This document shows, piece after piece, positions 8,850 to 18,347 of a stretch of 40,889 bases of DNA. The DNA is taken from positions 1 through 40,889 of the forward strand of contig JADLCC010000211.1 of assembly GCA_020847425.1 (NCBI GenBank), written 5' to 3'. This DNA is from Saprospiraceae bacterium. GTDB lineage: Bacteria; Bacteroidota; Bacteroidia; Chitinophagales; Saprospiraceae. The position numbers and the translations under genes were made by a program. The notes below the pieces were generated by a model, which was not told where the DNA came from, searched no databases, and was given only the letters and a program-made list of their open reading frames with translations. The stretch's first letter is position 1. Each line of letters opens with the position of its first letter.

Positions 8850-10145
8850 GTGGCTAACAACCAATTACAATCCATAAAAGCCCGTTTCGGGATCGTCGGC
8901 AGTTCCAGTCTCCTGGATGCCGCGCTCGACACGGCCGTACGCGTAGCGGCGACCGACCTTACCGTACTCATCACCGGCGAAAGCGGCGTAGGCAAGGAAG
9001 TTTTTTCCAAAATCATACACGGACTCAGCAGCCGCAAGCACAACGATTTTATCGCGGTAAACTGCGGCGCCATACCCGAAGGAACGATCAATTCCGAGTT
9101 GTTCGGCCACGAAAAAGGTTCGTTCACCGGCGCCATGGGCGACCGCAAGGGCTACTTTGAAACCGTCAATGGCGGCACCATTTTCCTCGATGAAATCGGC
9201 GAAATGCCGCTCGATACCCAGGCGTACCTGTTGCGCGTGCTCGAATCCGGCGAATTTATCCGCGTGGGCGCCAGCAAAAGCATGAAAACGGATGTGCGCA
9301 TCATTGCCGCCACCAATGTGAACCTCGAAGAAGCGGTGCGCAAAGGGAAATTTCGCGAAGACCTGTATTACCGCCTCAGCACCGTACCAATCCGTGTACC
9401 TGCATTGAAAGAGCGCCGGGAAGATATCACCCTGCTGTTCCGCAAATTCGCGTATGATTTTGCCGAAAAATACCGGATGCAGCCGATTCGCCTCGATGAA
9501 CGCGCAGAAATAGTGCTGGAAAACTACAACTGGCCGGGCAATATCCGCGAACTGAAAAATGTAGCCGAACAACTCAGTGTGCTTTCCGAAGAGCGTCTGC
9601 TGACGGCGGACCAACTACAGCGCACCATGCCCCAATTGTTCAACCGAAACCTGCCGGTCATTGCAGAGCGGCACAGTGGCGGCGAAAGTTTCCAGGAACG
9701 GGATATCCTCTACAAGGTCCTGTTCGATATGAAAAACGACCTCAACGACCTCAAGTCGCTGATATACGAACTCGTGCGCAGCAACGACCTGCACATGCCC
9801 GATATCGGATCCGTTCGACAACTGACGCCGGCCTACGGCTCCACTTATCCGGCCCACAATACGCCTGCTTTTGAGAGTTCAGACTACGGCACCAACGAGC
9901 GCGGGAAATATTTTCCGTCCGGCGAACATGACCGGGTGATGCCGATTATCATCGATCCAGGCAAAACCTCTTCCAATTTTGACAAAAGTGAGGAAGCAGA
10001 TTCGCCACTGGCCATGGACGAAATAGAAAAGGAAGCCATTCGCCGGGCACTCAAAAAGTACAACGGCCGCCGCAAGGAAGCCGCGGAAGAACTCAAAATC
10101 AGCGAGCGCACCCTGTACCGCAAGATCAAACAGTACGACCTGTAA
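8850..10145 (+). CDS. Sigma-54-dependent AAA+ transcriptional activator with Fis-type HTH
   Basis: Walker A GESGVGKE, GSFTGA loop (variant of GAFTGA), FLDEIGEMPLDTQAYLLRVLE, C-term RRKEAAEELKISERTLYRKIKQYDL; GTG start as annotated. Confidence 0.95.
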   Translation: MANNQLQSIKARFGIVGSSSLLDAALDTAVRVAATDLTVLITGESGVGKEVFSKIIHGLSSRKHNDFIAVNCGAIPEGTINSELFGHEKGSFTGAMGDRKGYFETVNGGTIFLDEIGEMPLDTQAYLLRVLESGEFIRVGASKSMKTDVRIIAATNVNLEEAVRKGKFREDLYYRLSTVPIRVPALKERREDITLLFRKFAYDFAEKYRMQPIRLDERAEIVLENYNWPGNIRELKNVAEQLSVLSEERLLTADQLQRTMPQLFNRNLPVIAERHSGGESFQERDILYKVLFDMKNDLNDLKSLIYELVRSNDLHMPDIGSVRQLTPAYGSTYPAHNTPAFESSDYGTNERGKYFPSGEHDRVMPIIIDPGKTSSNFDKSEEADSPLAMDEIEKEAIRRALKKYNGRRKEAAEELKISERTLYRKIKQYDL

Positions 10146-10148
10146 GTT

Positions 10149-10379
10149 AGTTATCCGTTATTAGTTATTGGTTATTAGTGTTGATAATCAAGCATTTATA
10201 CTTTAGGTTGCTAGGTTTTGTGCATGGGTTACGCCTAGGATACGTTTACTAAACTTTTAAATCTAGTAAACGCCGCTTGCCTTTTCATGTTAACAATTAC
10301 AAAAAGCCGGTCATTCCATACCGCGAAGATGGATATTTGCGCGTCCTAAGGTTTCAACAATAACTAAAAACGGATAACT
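10149..10379. repeat. Long intergenic inverted repeat 3 (short arms, long loop with nested hairpin)
   Basis: AGTTATCCGTTATTAGTTATTG (10149-10170) vs CAATAACTAAAAACGGATAACT (10358-10379), 21/22 complementary; inner CGTTTACTA (10243-10251)/TAGTAAACG (10264-10272). Confidence 0.85.
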
Positions 10380-10387
10380 ACTTTCGG

Positions 10388-11833
10388 ATGAAACGTATTT
10401 TTTCCCTTTCCATCGCTTTTTTGATTTCCCTTTCCTGTTTATTGGCCAATAATGGTTCGGGTTACAACATCCGGGTCAAACTGGATAATTACCCTCAAAC
10501 CCAACTGGTACTCGGATTTTACTATGGCGATAAAACCTATGTAAAAGATACGGCCGACATCGGTACGGATGGTTATTTCACGTTTACAGCCGATACCTTG
10601 CTGCCCTGCGGTGTTTACCTGCTGGTGACCAAACCGGACAACAATTTTATCCAGTTTGTGCTGCCGCCTGACGAACAGCGTTTCACGATCCAAAGCGATG
10701 TGAAGGATTTTGTTAGTAAAATGAAATTCAAAGGATCGGACGACAACGACCGCTTTTACGATTACCTGCGTTTTTTGGGCAAAATGCGGCCGGAAGCAGA
10801 TAGCCTGCGCGCCCAAATGAGCCGGTTGAAAAACAACCCCGCCGACTCTATCCGTATTACAAACAAACTGGCTGACATTGACAAGCAGGTCAAAAAATTG
10901 CAGTCCGATATCACGAGCAAATACCCCGGCAGTATGACCGCAAAAGTGGTCAAAGCATCCATCGAACCGGAGCCGCCTATCTTTCCCGGAGACGAAAAAG
11001 AGGCCAGCCTGAAACGGTATTACTGGTACAAAGCGCATTTTTTCGATAATATCGACGTGGCGGATCCCTGTATGTTGCATGGTCCGGTATTGCACACTAA
11101 AATTGATCAGTACATCACCAAAGTCACCCCGCAACACCCTGACAGCCTCAATATTTCGATTGATTATGTGCTGTCTAAAATGAGCGGCTCCAGTGAAAAC
11201 TTCAAATATTACCTGATCCACTTCCTGAATCAATACGCCAAATCCAATATTGTCGGCATGGACGGGTGTTATGTCCATATCGTGAACAAATACTATGCTA
11301 CGGGCAAAGCGCCGTGGACCAAAAAAGAAGATCTGGAGAAAATTGTGGACAATGCAAAACGCCTGGAACCTATCCTGATCGGGAAAATCGCTCCGAATAT
11401 TACCGTCATGGACCGCAACAACCAGCCGCACAGCCTTTGGGACGTGGACGCTGATTATACCGTTTTGTTTTTCTGGGCGCCCGACTGCGGCCACTGCAAA
11501 AAAGCCGCGCCATTCCTGGTCGAGTTTGCTAAAAATTTCCAGAACCGGGGCGTGAAAGTATTTGCCGTATGTACCGCTACGGGCGATAAAGGCCCTGAAT
11601 GCTGGAAAGGGGTGGAGGAAAAAGGATTCACGGACGACCTGTTCCTCAACATGCAAGATCCCTACATCCGCAGCCGATACAAAACACTATACGATGTGCA
11701 AACCACACCGCAGATTTTTATCCTCGACCGCAAACATGAAATCCTGATGAAACGAATCAGCGGGGAGGAATTAAGCAAAGTCATGGAGCAGGTAATGAAG
11801 TTTCAGGAAGATAAGAAGAAGGCGAAAGGGTGA
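10388..11833 (+). CDS. TlpA-like thioredoxin family protein with N-terminal DUF5106-like region
   Basis: 481 aa with signal peptide; C-terminal thioredoxin fold VLFFWAPDCGHCKKAAPFLVEFAK. Confidence 0.88.
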   Translation: MKRIFSLSIAFLISLSCLLANNGSGYNIRVKLDNYPQTQLVLGFYYGDKTYVKDTADIGTDGYFTFTADTLLPCGVYLLVTKPDNNFIQFVLPPDEQRFTIQSDVKDFVSKMKFKGSDDNDRFYDYLRFLGKMRPEADSLRAQMSRLKNNPADSIRITNKLADIDKQVKKLQSDITSKYPGSMTAKVVKASIEPEPPIFPGDEKEASLKRYYWYKAHFFDNIDVADPCMLHGPVLHTKIDQYITKVTPQHPDSLNISIDYVLSKMSGSSENFKYYLIHFLNQYAKSNIVGMDGCYVHIVNKYYATGKAPWTKKEDLEKIVDNAKRLEPILIGKIAPNITVMDRNNQPHSLWDVDADYTVLFFWAPDCGHCKKAAPFLVEFAKNFQNRGVKVFAVCTATGDKGPECWKGVEEKGFTDDLFLNMQDPYIRSRYKTLYDVQTTPQIFILDRKHEILMKRISGEELSKVMEQVMKFQEDKKKAKG

Positions 11834-11847
11834 TTCCCTTTCTCAAA

Positions 11848-11937
11848 AAAAGAACACGGATTGAACGGATAAGACACGGATTTTCAAGGTGCAATTAACC
11901 TGAATCCGTGTCTTATCCATTTAATCCGTGTTCTTTT
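11848..11937. repeat. Long intergenic inverted repeat 4
   Basis: Arms 11848-11882 (AAAAGAACACGGATTGAACGGATAAGACACGGATT) and 11903-11937; about 33/35 complementary, 20-nt loop. Confidence 0.95.
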
Positions 11938-11987
11938 ATCCTGTTATCCCGTAAATCACTTCTTGTGTTGCATTCAAAGAAATTTTC

Positions 11988-11995
11988 TTCCTTTG
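11988..11995 (+). promoter_or_regulatory. Putative -7 element (TTCCTTTG) upstream of the 1332-aa fusion gene
   Basis: Near match to TAnnTTTG; TTG at 11963-11965 with 22-nt gap. Confidence 0.35.
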
Positions 11996-12014
11996 CCGGG
12001 ATAAAATTTTCATC

Positions 12015-15000
12015 ATGACTTGCAAGGCAAAATCTCTGTTCTCAATCTTATCATTCTTATTTCTTACGATTTGGGTCAATGCCCAGACGACAGATGCCCT
12101 ACCCCGCAGCACACCGGAGGCGGAGGGTGTATCTTCAGAAGGAATCTTGAAGTTTCTGGATGCAGCAGGCAAAAGCAATCATGAGTTCCACAGCATCATG
12201 GTGCTGCGGCATGGCAAGGTTATTACGGAGGGTTGGTGGAATCCGTACAGCCCCAACCTGAAACACACCATGTATTCCGTGAGCAAGAGTTTTACCGCCA
12301 CGGCTGTCGGGTTTGCCGTGCATGAAAACAAACTAAGTGTACAGGATAAAGTCATCTCGTTTTTCCCGAACGATCTGCCCGAAACCGTCAGCCCTTTTCT
12401 GGCGGAACTGAGTATCAGGGATTTATTGAGCATGTCAGCCGGTCAGGAGCCCGACCCGACGCCATTGGTCAGAGCAGACAGCAATTGGGTGAGAGCATTC
12501 CTGGCCACACCGATTATACACAAGCCCGGCAGCAAATTTCTGTATAACTCCTTGTGTACCTATATGTTATCGGCTATTGTACAGCAGGTGACAGGAGAAA
12601 AAATCATCGATTACCTGCGCCCCAGGTTATTTACGCCGCTGGGAATTTCGGGTATGGATTGGGAGGTAGACCCCACCGGTGTCAATGTAGGCGGCTGGGG
12701 CCTCCGCGTCAAAACGGAAGACATGGCCAAATTTGGGCAGTTGTTCCTGCAAAAAGGCATGTGGAACGGCAAACAGGTGTTGCCGGCAGCCTGGGTGGAA
12801 GAAGCGTCCACGCTCAAGATCATTCAACATCCGGATTTGCCCCAGGCCAAAAAAGACTCCAGCGACTGGGAACAGGGCTATTGCTACCAGATGTGGCGCT
12901 GCCGAAACAACGCTTACCGGGGAGACGGCGCTTTTGGCCAGTTCATCATCGTTATGCCCGATCAGGATGCCGTTGTGGTGATCACCGCCGAAACTTCTGA
13001 TATGCAGCAGGAGTTCAACCTCGTCTGGAAGTATTTGTTCCCCGCCATTCAAAAAGACCCGCTGACTGCCAATAAAAAGGCCCTTTCGATGCTCAAAAAG
13101 CAACTCAGGGCCCTTGCACTCCCCATACCGGCAAAAGGCGCCGCTACTCCCACAGCAAAAAACATTGCCGGCAAAACCTATTCGCTTTCTCCAAATGATA
13201 TGTTTATCCAAAATATCTCTTTTCAATGGAAAGGAGATGTTTGTGAAATGGTATTAAAAAACAATACCGGAACGTATAACCTGCGTTTCGGGTCCGGCAA
13301 ATGGGTTTACGGAGAAACGCCTAAACGCGGCCCTTCGCTGGTTGCAATGGCGAAGGCTCATTTTGTTGGTTTGCCCGATCCCAAAGTGGCAGGAGCCTAT
13401 CGCTGGACGGATCAAAACACCCTGGAACTGACCCTGCGCTATTACGAAAGTCCGCATACGGAAACCTACGTCTGCCGGTTTGATCAAAACAAGGTGGCCC
13501 TGGAAGTTCAAAGTAGTTTTGTCAAAAACAAATCGGTGGCAATCAAAGGGTTACTGGCTGAAGGCCAGGCAAAACCCGTCCGGCTGATTCTCCGCGGCGA
13601 CGACATGGGTTTTTCCCATTCCGGCAACGAAGCGCTGATCAAATCCTGGAAAGAAGGTATCCAAACCTCGATCGAAGTGATTGTTCCATCGCCCTGGTTT
13701 CCGGAAGCGGTGCGGTTGCTGCAACAAAACCCCGGCGTAGATGTGGGTATTCATTTGGCCATTACCAGCGAGTGGGACAATGTCAAATGGCGGCCAATGA
13801 CAGATTGCCCGAGTATCCAAAACCAGGACGGCTACTTTTTCCCGATGGTTCAGCCCAACAAGAACTATCCCGGTCAGTCCATTGCAGAAAACCCTTGGAA
13901 GATAGAAGACATTGAAAAAGAATTTCGGGCGCAGATTGAAATGGCGCTTGAAAAAATTCCGCGCATCAGCCACATGTCCGCCCATATGGGTTGTGCATAT
14001 TTATCAGATGAGGTAAGGTTACTTACCCAAAGACTGGGTGAGGAGTATAACATCCCGCTCGAAGGTGGAGAAAAGGCTTTTAACTGGACTGGCTACGACG
14101 GTCCGCACCAGACATTCGCCGAGAAAAAACAAAGTTTCCTGAAAATGCTTCAAAAACTGGAGCCGGGCAAAACCTACTTGTTCTTAGATCATCCCGGGTT
14201 AGATGGCCCCGAACTCCAGGCCATTCACCATATCGGTTATGAAAACGTGGCCGAAGACAGGCAAGGTGTTACCGACCTGTTTCTGGACCGGGACATTCGT
14301 GATTACATCGATCAAAACGGCATACAACGTATTGGTTATAATGAACTTACATCGCATGAAGACTGGTGGAAAGAGGCTATTGTATACCAGATTTACCCCC
14401 GCAGTTTTAAAGACAGTGATGGTGACGGAGTCGGCGACCTGAAAGGGATAATTTCAAAACTGGATTATGTGAAAAACCTGGGGGTCGATATGGTTTGGTT
14501 GAACCCTATATTTTCCTCACCAAACAAAGACAATGGCTACGATATATCTGATTATCAGAATATTATGAAAGAATTCGGCACAATGGCCGATTTCGACGTT
14601 TTGCTCTCGGGTTTCCATAAAAGAGGTATCAAGGTTTTTATGGATATGGTACTCAATCATTGCAGCGACGAACATGCCTGGTTTAAATCGGCCCGCAGCT
14701 CGCGCAACAGCCCCTATTACAACTACTTCCATTGGTGGCCCGCAGAAAAAGGCAAACCGCCGTATCGCTGGAGCATTTTTGATGAAAAAGGAGATGCCTG
14801 GGAATACAATGAAGCCACCAATTCCTATTACCTGCATTATTTTGCCGATGCGCAGCCCGATCTGAACTGGGAAAATCCGAAATTGCGGCAGGAAATATTC
14901 AAAATGATGCGTTTCTGGCTCGACAAAGGTGTCGATGGTTTTCGGCTGGATGCGATTGCTTTTTGTTCCAAAGACACCAACTGGCCACCCCTGCCTGCAG

Positions 15001-16013
15001 CATACAATGGCAATTGGGGCATGTATTACGCGAGCGGCCCCCATCTGCACGATTACATGCAGGAAATGAACCGCGAAGTGTTGTGCAAATACAACGTCAC
15101 CACCGTTGCCGAGGCCATGGGCGATGTGGAACGCGTGATGAAATTTGTCGACCCGGCACGAAAGGAACTGGATATGGCCTATTATTTCGAAGCAATCGAC
15201 TTCGGTTATTTGCCCAATGAATATAAAATGCCTGACCCCAAAGGCTATGATCTGGTAGCCTGGAAAAAGATTTATGCCAAGTGGACCGATGCCTTTTCCC
15301 AAAAGGGCTGGGGCACCATGTACCTCGCCAACCACGACCAGCCGCGCATGCTCACGCGCTGGGGCAATGACGACCCGGCTTTCCGGGAACGCTCTTCCAA
15401 ACTACTCACCACTTTTATTTTAAGCATGCGCGGCACGCCGTTTTACTATTATGGCGATGAAATTGGTATGAACAACATCAAATTTGATAAAGTGGAAGAG
15501 TACAACGATATCGAATTGCTGACCAATTACGCACAGGTTAAAGCCAAAGGGGGAGATTTAAACCGTTTTCTGGATGGCATGAAAATATCCTCGCGCGACA
15601 ACGGCCGCACACCCATGCAATGGGACGCCACCCAGCAAGCCGGATTTACAACAGGCAAACCCTGGTTGAAAGTGAACCCGAATTATACGGCTGTCAACGT
15701 ACAGGCACAGGAAAACGATCCGGGGTCCATCCTTTCATATTTCAAAAAAATGGTTGCGCTGCGGAAAAACAACCCGGCGCTGGTTTACGGCGATTTTGAA
15801 CTGGTAGACATCGACAACCCCTCCGTTTTTGCATTTACCCGCACGCTGGACCACAAAAAAATGCTGGTACTGCTCAACTTTAAGGCCGTAAATGCTTCTG
15901 TAAACACCGGGCTGGATCACAGTAAAGCAAAAGTGCTGATCAGTAATTATGCTGCCCCCATGACAGCGGGAAAACTGAGGCCTTATGAAGCCATAGTGCT
16001 CGAAATCAATTGA
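12015..16013 (+). CDS. Secreted tripartite fusion: beta-lactamase-family serine hydrolase + YdjC/ChbG-like deacetylase + GH13 alpha-glucosidase/amylase
   Basis: Single 1332-aa ORF; signal peptide; SVSK and FLYNSLCTYMLSAIVQQVTG (class C-like); VRLILRGDDMGFSHSGNEALIKSW...GVDVGIHLAITSEW (YdjC); WWKEAIVYQIYPRSFKDSDGDGVGDLKGI...GVDGFRLDAIAF...VAEAMGD...LANHDQPR (GH13). Confidence 0.93.
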   Translation: MTCKAKSLFSILSFLFLTIWVNAQTTDALPRSTPEAEGVSSEGILKFLDAAGKSNHEFHSIMVLRHGKVITEGWWNPYSPNLKHTMYSVSKSFTATAVGFAVHENKLSVQDKVISFFPNDLPETVSPFLAELSIRDLLSMSAGQEPDPTPLVRADSNWVRAFLATPIIHKPGSKFLYNSLCTYMLSAIVQQVTGEKIIDYLRPRLFTPLGISGMDWEVDPTGVNVGGWGLRVKTEDMAKFGQLFLQKGMWNGKQVLPAAWVEEASTLKIIQHPDLPQAKKDSSDWEQGYCYQMWRCRNNAYRGDGAFGQFIIVMPDQDAVVVITAETSDMQQEFNLVWKYLFPAIQKDPLTANKKALSMLKKQLRALALPIPAKGAATPTAKNIAGKTYSLSPNDMFIQNISFQWKGDVCEMVLKNNTGTYNLRFGSGKWVYGETPKRGPSLVAMAKAHFVGLPDPKVAGAYRWTDQNTLELTLRYYESPHTETYVCRFDQNKVALEVQSSFVKNKSVAIKGLLAEGQAKPVRLILRGDDMGFSHSGNEALIKSWKEGIQTSIEVIVPSPWFPEAVRLLQQNPGVDVGIHLAITSEWDNVKWRPMTDCPSIQNQDGYFFPMVQPNKNYPGQSIAENPWKIEDIEKEFRAQIEMALEKIPRISHMSAHMGCAYLSDEVRLLTQRLGEEYNIPLEGGEKAFNWTGYDGPHQTFAEKKQSFLKMLQKLEPGKTYLFLDHPGLDGPELQAIHHIGYENVAEDRQGVTDLFLDRDIRDYIDQNGIQRIGYNELTSHEDWWKEAIVYQIYPRSFKDSDGDGVGDLKGIISKLDYVKNLGVDMVWLNPIFSSPNKDNGYDISDYQNIMKEFGTMADFDVLLSGFHKRGIKVFMDMVLNHCSDEHAWFKSARSSRNSPYYNYFHWWPAEKGKPPYRWSIFDEKGDAWEYNEATNSYYLHYFADAQPDLNWENPKLRQEIFKMMRFWLDKGVDGFRLDAIAFCSKDTNWPPLPAAYNGNWGMYYASGPHLHDYMQEMNREVLCKYNVTTVAEAMGDVERVMKFVDPARKELDMAYYFEAIDFGYLPNEYKMPDPKGYDLVAWKKIYAKWTDAFSQKGWGTMYLANHDQPRMLTRWGNDDPAFRERSSKLLTTFILSMRGTPFYYYGDEIGMNNIKFDKVEEYNDIELLTNYAQVKAKGGDLNRFLDGMKISSRDNGRTPMQWDATQQAGFTTGKPWLKVNPNYTAVNVQAQENDPGSILSYFKKMVALRKNNPALVYGDFELVDIDNPSVFAFTRTLDHKKMLVLLNFKAVNASVNTGLDHSKAKVLISNYAAPMTAGKLRPYEAIVLEIN

Positions 16014-16049
16014 TTGCATTTAAGTACAAGGACAATAAAGCCAACAATA

Positions 16050-17213
16050 ATGGACAAAAGCAGTAAAAAAAGTAAACGGCGGGATCGCAATGAAAAGGCA
16101 ATCATCAGGGGTCGCGATGAAAAGACCAGCGTTGCGGAGAAACCAGCCAAAAGCAATTATTTCGGAGCATTAACAGGTGTACGAGCCATTGCGGCTTATA
16201 TGGTATTTCTGCTGCATTACAATCCATTCAGCCCAACGGTGATCGGCAAACCATTGTATGATTTTACAAGAGAATTGCACATCGGCGTGACCATTTTTTT
16301 TGTATTGAGCGGCTTTCTTATTGCATATCATTATTCCGATTTAAAAGAATTCCGGTTTAAAAAATACCTGGTCAATAGAATTGCGCGGATATATCCAGTC
16401 TATTTTATACTCACAACATTTACCTTTTTGGTATTTATCCAAAACAATGCGATTTCAGGCACCCTTATTAATGTTTACCTTTTGAATATCACCTTTTTAA
16501 GGGGCTTTTTCGATGATTTTAAATTTACCGGAATTGCACCTGGCTGGTCTTTAACCATTGAAGAAACATTCTATTTTTCAGCACCGCTGTTTTTTCTGTT
16601 GCTGAATCGAAGCAGATACTATTTTATCATTCTACCGCTCCTTCTTGTGTCCCTGGGGGTCGGGCTCGTTGTAGTATTTTCTCAGGTCGACTTTTACGGG
16701 TTTTTCAAAACGTACGAATTCATGTTCCGATACACGTTTCTCGGAAGGTGTTCAGAGTTTTTTATTGGAATAGGTTTAGCCTTCTTTTTTAAACAAAAAG
16801 CCTGGCAGCCGAAATTCAATTACTTCACCTACGCGGGTATACTTGGAATAATTATTTGTATGTACTTCATTTCCTTGTATAAAGGCAACTTTGATTATGG
16901 CATACGGCACCCGGTTGGCAAAGTGCTGAATACCCTGGTGTTACCCATTTTTGGGATCGTTCCGTTTTTTTACGGGCTTTTAACGGAAAAAACCTGGATT
17001 TCTTCCTTACTGGGCAGTAAATTGTTTGTGTTCCTGGGCAAAAGTTCCTACGTGTTTTATTTAATTCACATGAGCGTAATCAGTGTGTTTTTACACCAAT
17101 ACAGCCCCAGCATTTTATTGCTTTTTCTGGAGTTAAACCTGGTCGCCATGCTGATTTTTAAATTCATTGAAGAGCCTTTAAATCTTTTTATCAGGAAAAA
17201 GTTGGCCCCCTAA
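16050..17213 (+). CDS. Acyltransferase 3 family membrane protein (OafA/YrhL type)
   Basis: GVRAIAAYMVFLLHYNPF, IGVTIFFVLSGFLIAYHY, multiple TM segments; ATG at 16050. Confidence 0.9.
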   Translation: MDKSSKKSKRRDRNEKAIIRGRDEKTSVAEKPAKSNYFGALTGVRAIAAYMVFLLHYNPFSPTVIGKPLYDFTRELHIGVTIFFVLSGFLIAYHYSDLKEFRFKKYLVNRIARIYPVYFILTTFTFLVFIQNNAISGTLINVYLLNITFLRGFFDDFKFTGIAPGWSLTIEETFYFSAPLFFLLLNRSRYYFIILPLLLVSLGVGLVVVFSQVDFYGFFKTYEFMFRYTFLGRCSEFFIGIGLAFFFKQKAWQPKFNYFTYAGILGIIICMYFISLYKGNFDYGIRHPVGKVLNTLVLPIFGIVPFFYGLLTEKTWISSLLGSKLFVFLGKSSYVFYLIHMSVISVFLHQYSPSILLLFLELNLVAMLIFKFIEEPLNLFIRKKLAP

Positions 17214-17315
17214 CATCGCTTGTCCAACGTTCAACCCTTGTTTCGCAGCACTCACCCCTTTTTCCTTGCTCCAATGGATCCGAATGCCGCATTCTTGTAT
17301 CAAAAAAATACACAG

Positions 17316-18338
17316 ATGCGCAAAATAGTTTTAATTATTACCCTGTTCTACCTCTTTGTTGGGTCGCTTTTGGCTCAATACAACTGGGAAATGCTCCCCA
17401 ACTCGCCACAAAACGGCCAAAAACAAGATGACGTATTTTTCCTTTCGCCAACGCTTGGGTGGAGCGTCAACGGCTCAGGACGCATTTATAAAACCGTGGA
17501 TGGTGGCGCATCCTGGACAAAAATATTCGAGCAGCCGGGTACCTATTTCCGCTGTATCGGGTTCATCGATTCCCTGAACGGCTTTGCCGGCAATATCGGA
17601 ATGGATTATTTCCCAAACGTAACCGACGCCACACCACTCTATCGTACTGGCGACGGTGGGGTTTCCTGGCAACCCGTGACTACCATCAAAGGCAGTGCTC
17701 CAACAGGGCTTTGCGCAATCCAGATAGTCTCTCCCAAAGTAATTGTTGCCGGAGGGCGGGTCGGAGGACCCACGCACTTGATGCGCAGCATCGATGGAGG
17801 TGCGACCTGGATCAGCCAAAGCCTTGATAATCAAATTGCTATGGTCACCGACCTCTATTTTTCAAGTCCCGATACAGGTTTTATATTCGGTGGTACTGAC
17901 GCAAATATTCAGGTTTCCCACGCTAGTATCCTGCATACTGTGGATGCCGGCAAAACCTGGACCAAGGTTTATCAGTCCACACGCCCATTTGAAATCATCT
18001 GGAAAGCGCATTTTCCAACGCCTACTACCGGTTACGCGACGCTTTTGAGTTATGCGCCGAACACACTCGACCGCTTCATCGCCAAAACGACGGATGGCGG
18101 GCGCAACTGGAATGACCTGTCGCTTGTTAGTAATGGCGCAAAATCATTCGGTGTCGGTTTTTTGACTGAAGAGACCGGTTGGGTAGCCTGCGACCACTCC
18201 ATCTATGAAACATCTGACGGTGGAAAGACGTGGGTGCCTGAAAATGTCGGTCAATATGTGAACAAAATCAGGGTATTGGAAGGCGTCGCATATGGAGTCG
18301 GTGTGCGTATTTACAAAATGACACTCAGTAAACCTTAA
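17316..18338 (+). CDS. YCF48/BNR-repeat beta-propeller-like secreted protein
   Basis: Signal peptide MRKIVLIITLFYLFVGSLLAQ; repeated IYKTVDGGASWTKIF, LMRSIDGGATWIS, ILHTVDAGKTWTKVY, IAKTTDGGRNWND, IYETSDGGKTWVPE. Confidence 0.88.
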   Translation: MRKIVLIITLFYLFVGSLLAQYNWEMLPNSPQNGQKQDDVFFLSPTLGWSVNGSGRIYKTVDGGASWTKIFEQPGTYFRCIGFIDSLNGFAGNIGMDYFPNVTDATPLYRTGDGGVSWQPVTTIKGSAPTGLCAIQIVSPKVIVAGGRVGGPTHLMRSIDGGATWISQSLDNQIAMVTDLYFSSPDTGFIFGGTDANIQVSHASILHTVDAGKTWTKVYQSTRPFEIIWKAHFPTPTTGYATLLSYAPNTLDRFIAKTTDGGRNWNDLSLVSNGAKSFGVGFLTEETGWVACDHSIYETSDGGKTWVPENVGQYVNKIRVLEGVAYGVGVRIYKMTLSKP

Positions 18339-18347
18339 TCTTACAAA

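Noticed and set aside
10181-10195. 15-mer TTGATAATCAAGCAT shared with 32702-32716 as a regulatory motif
   Set aside because: One exact AT-rich 15-mer match between two sites in a 41-kb window, both strands considered, is around chance expectation.
12627-13226. Long ORFs antisense to coding regions (e.g. 12627-13226, 14517-15335, 10439-11656, 22647-23402)
   Set aside because: They overlap strongly supported genes on the other strand and show no recognisable domains; typical shadow ORFs.
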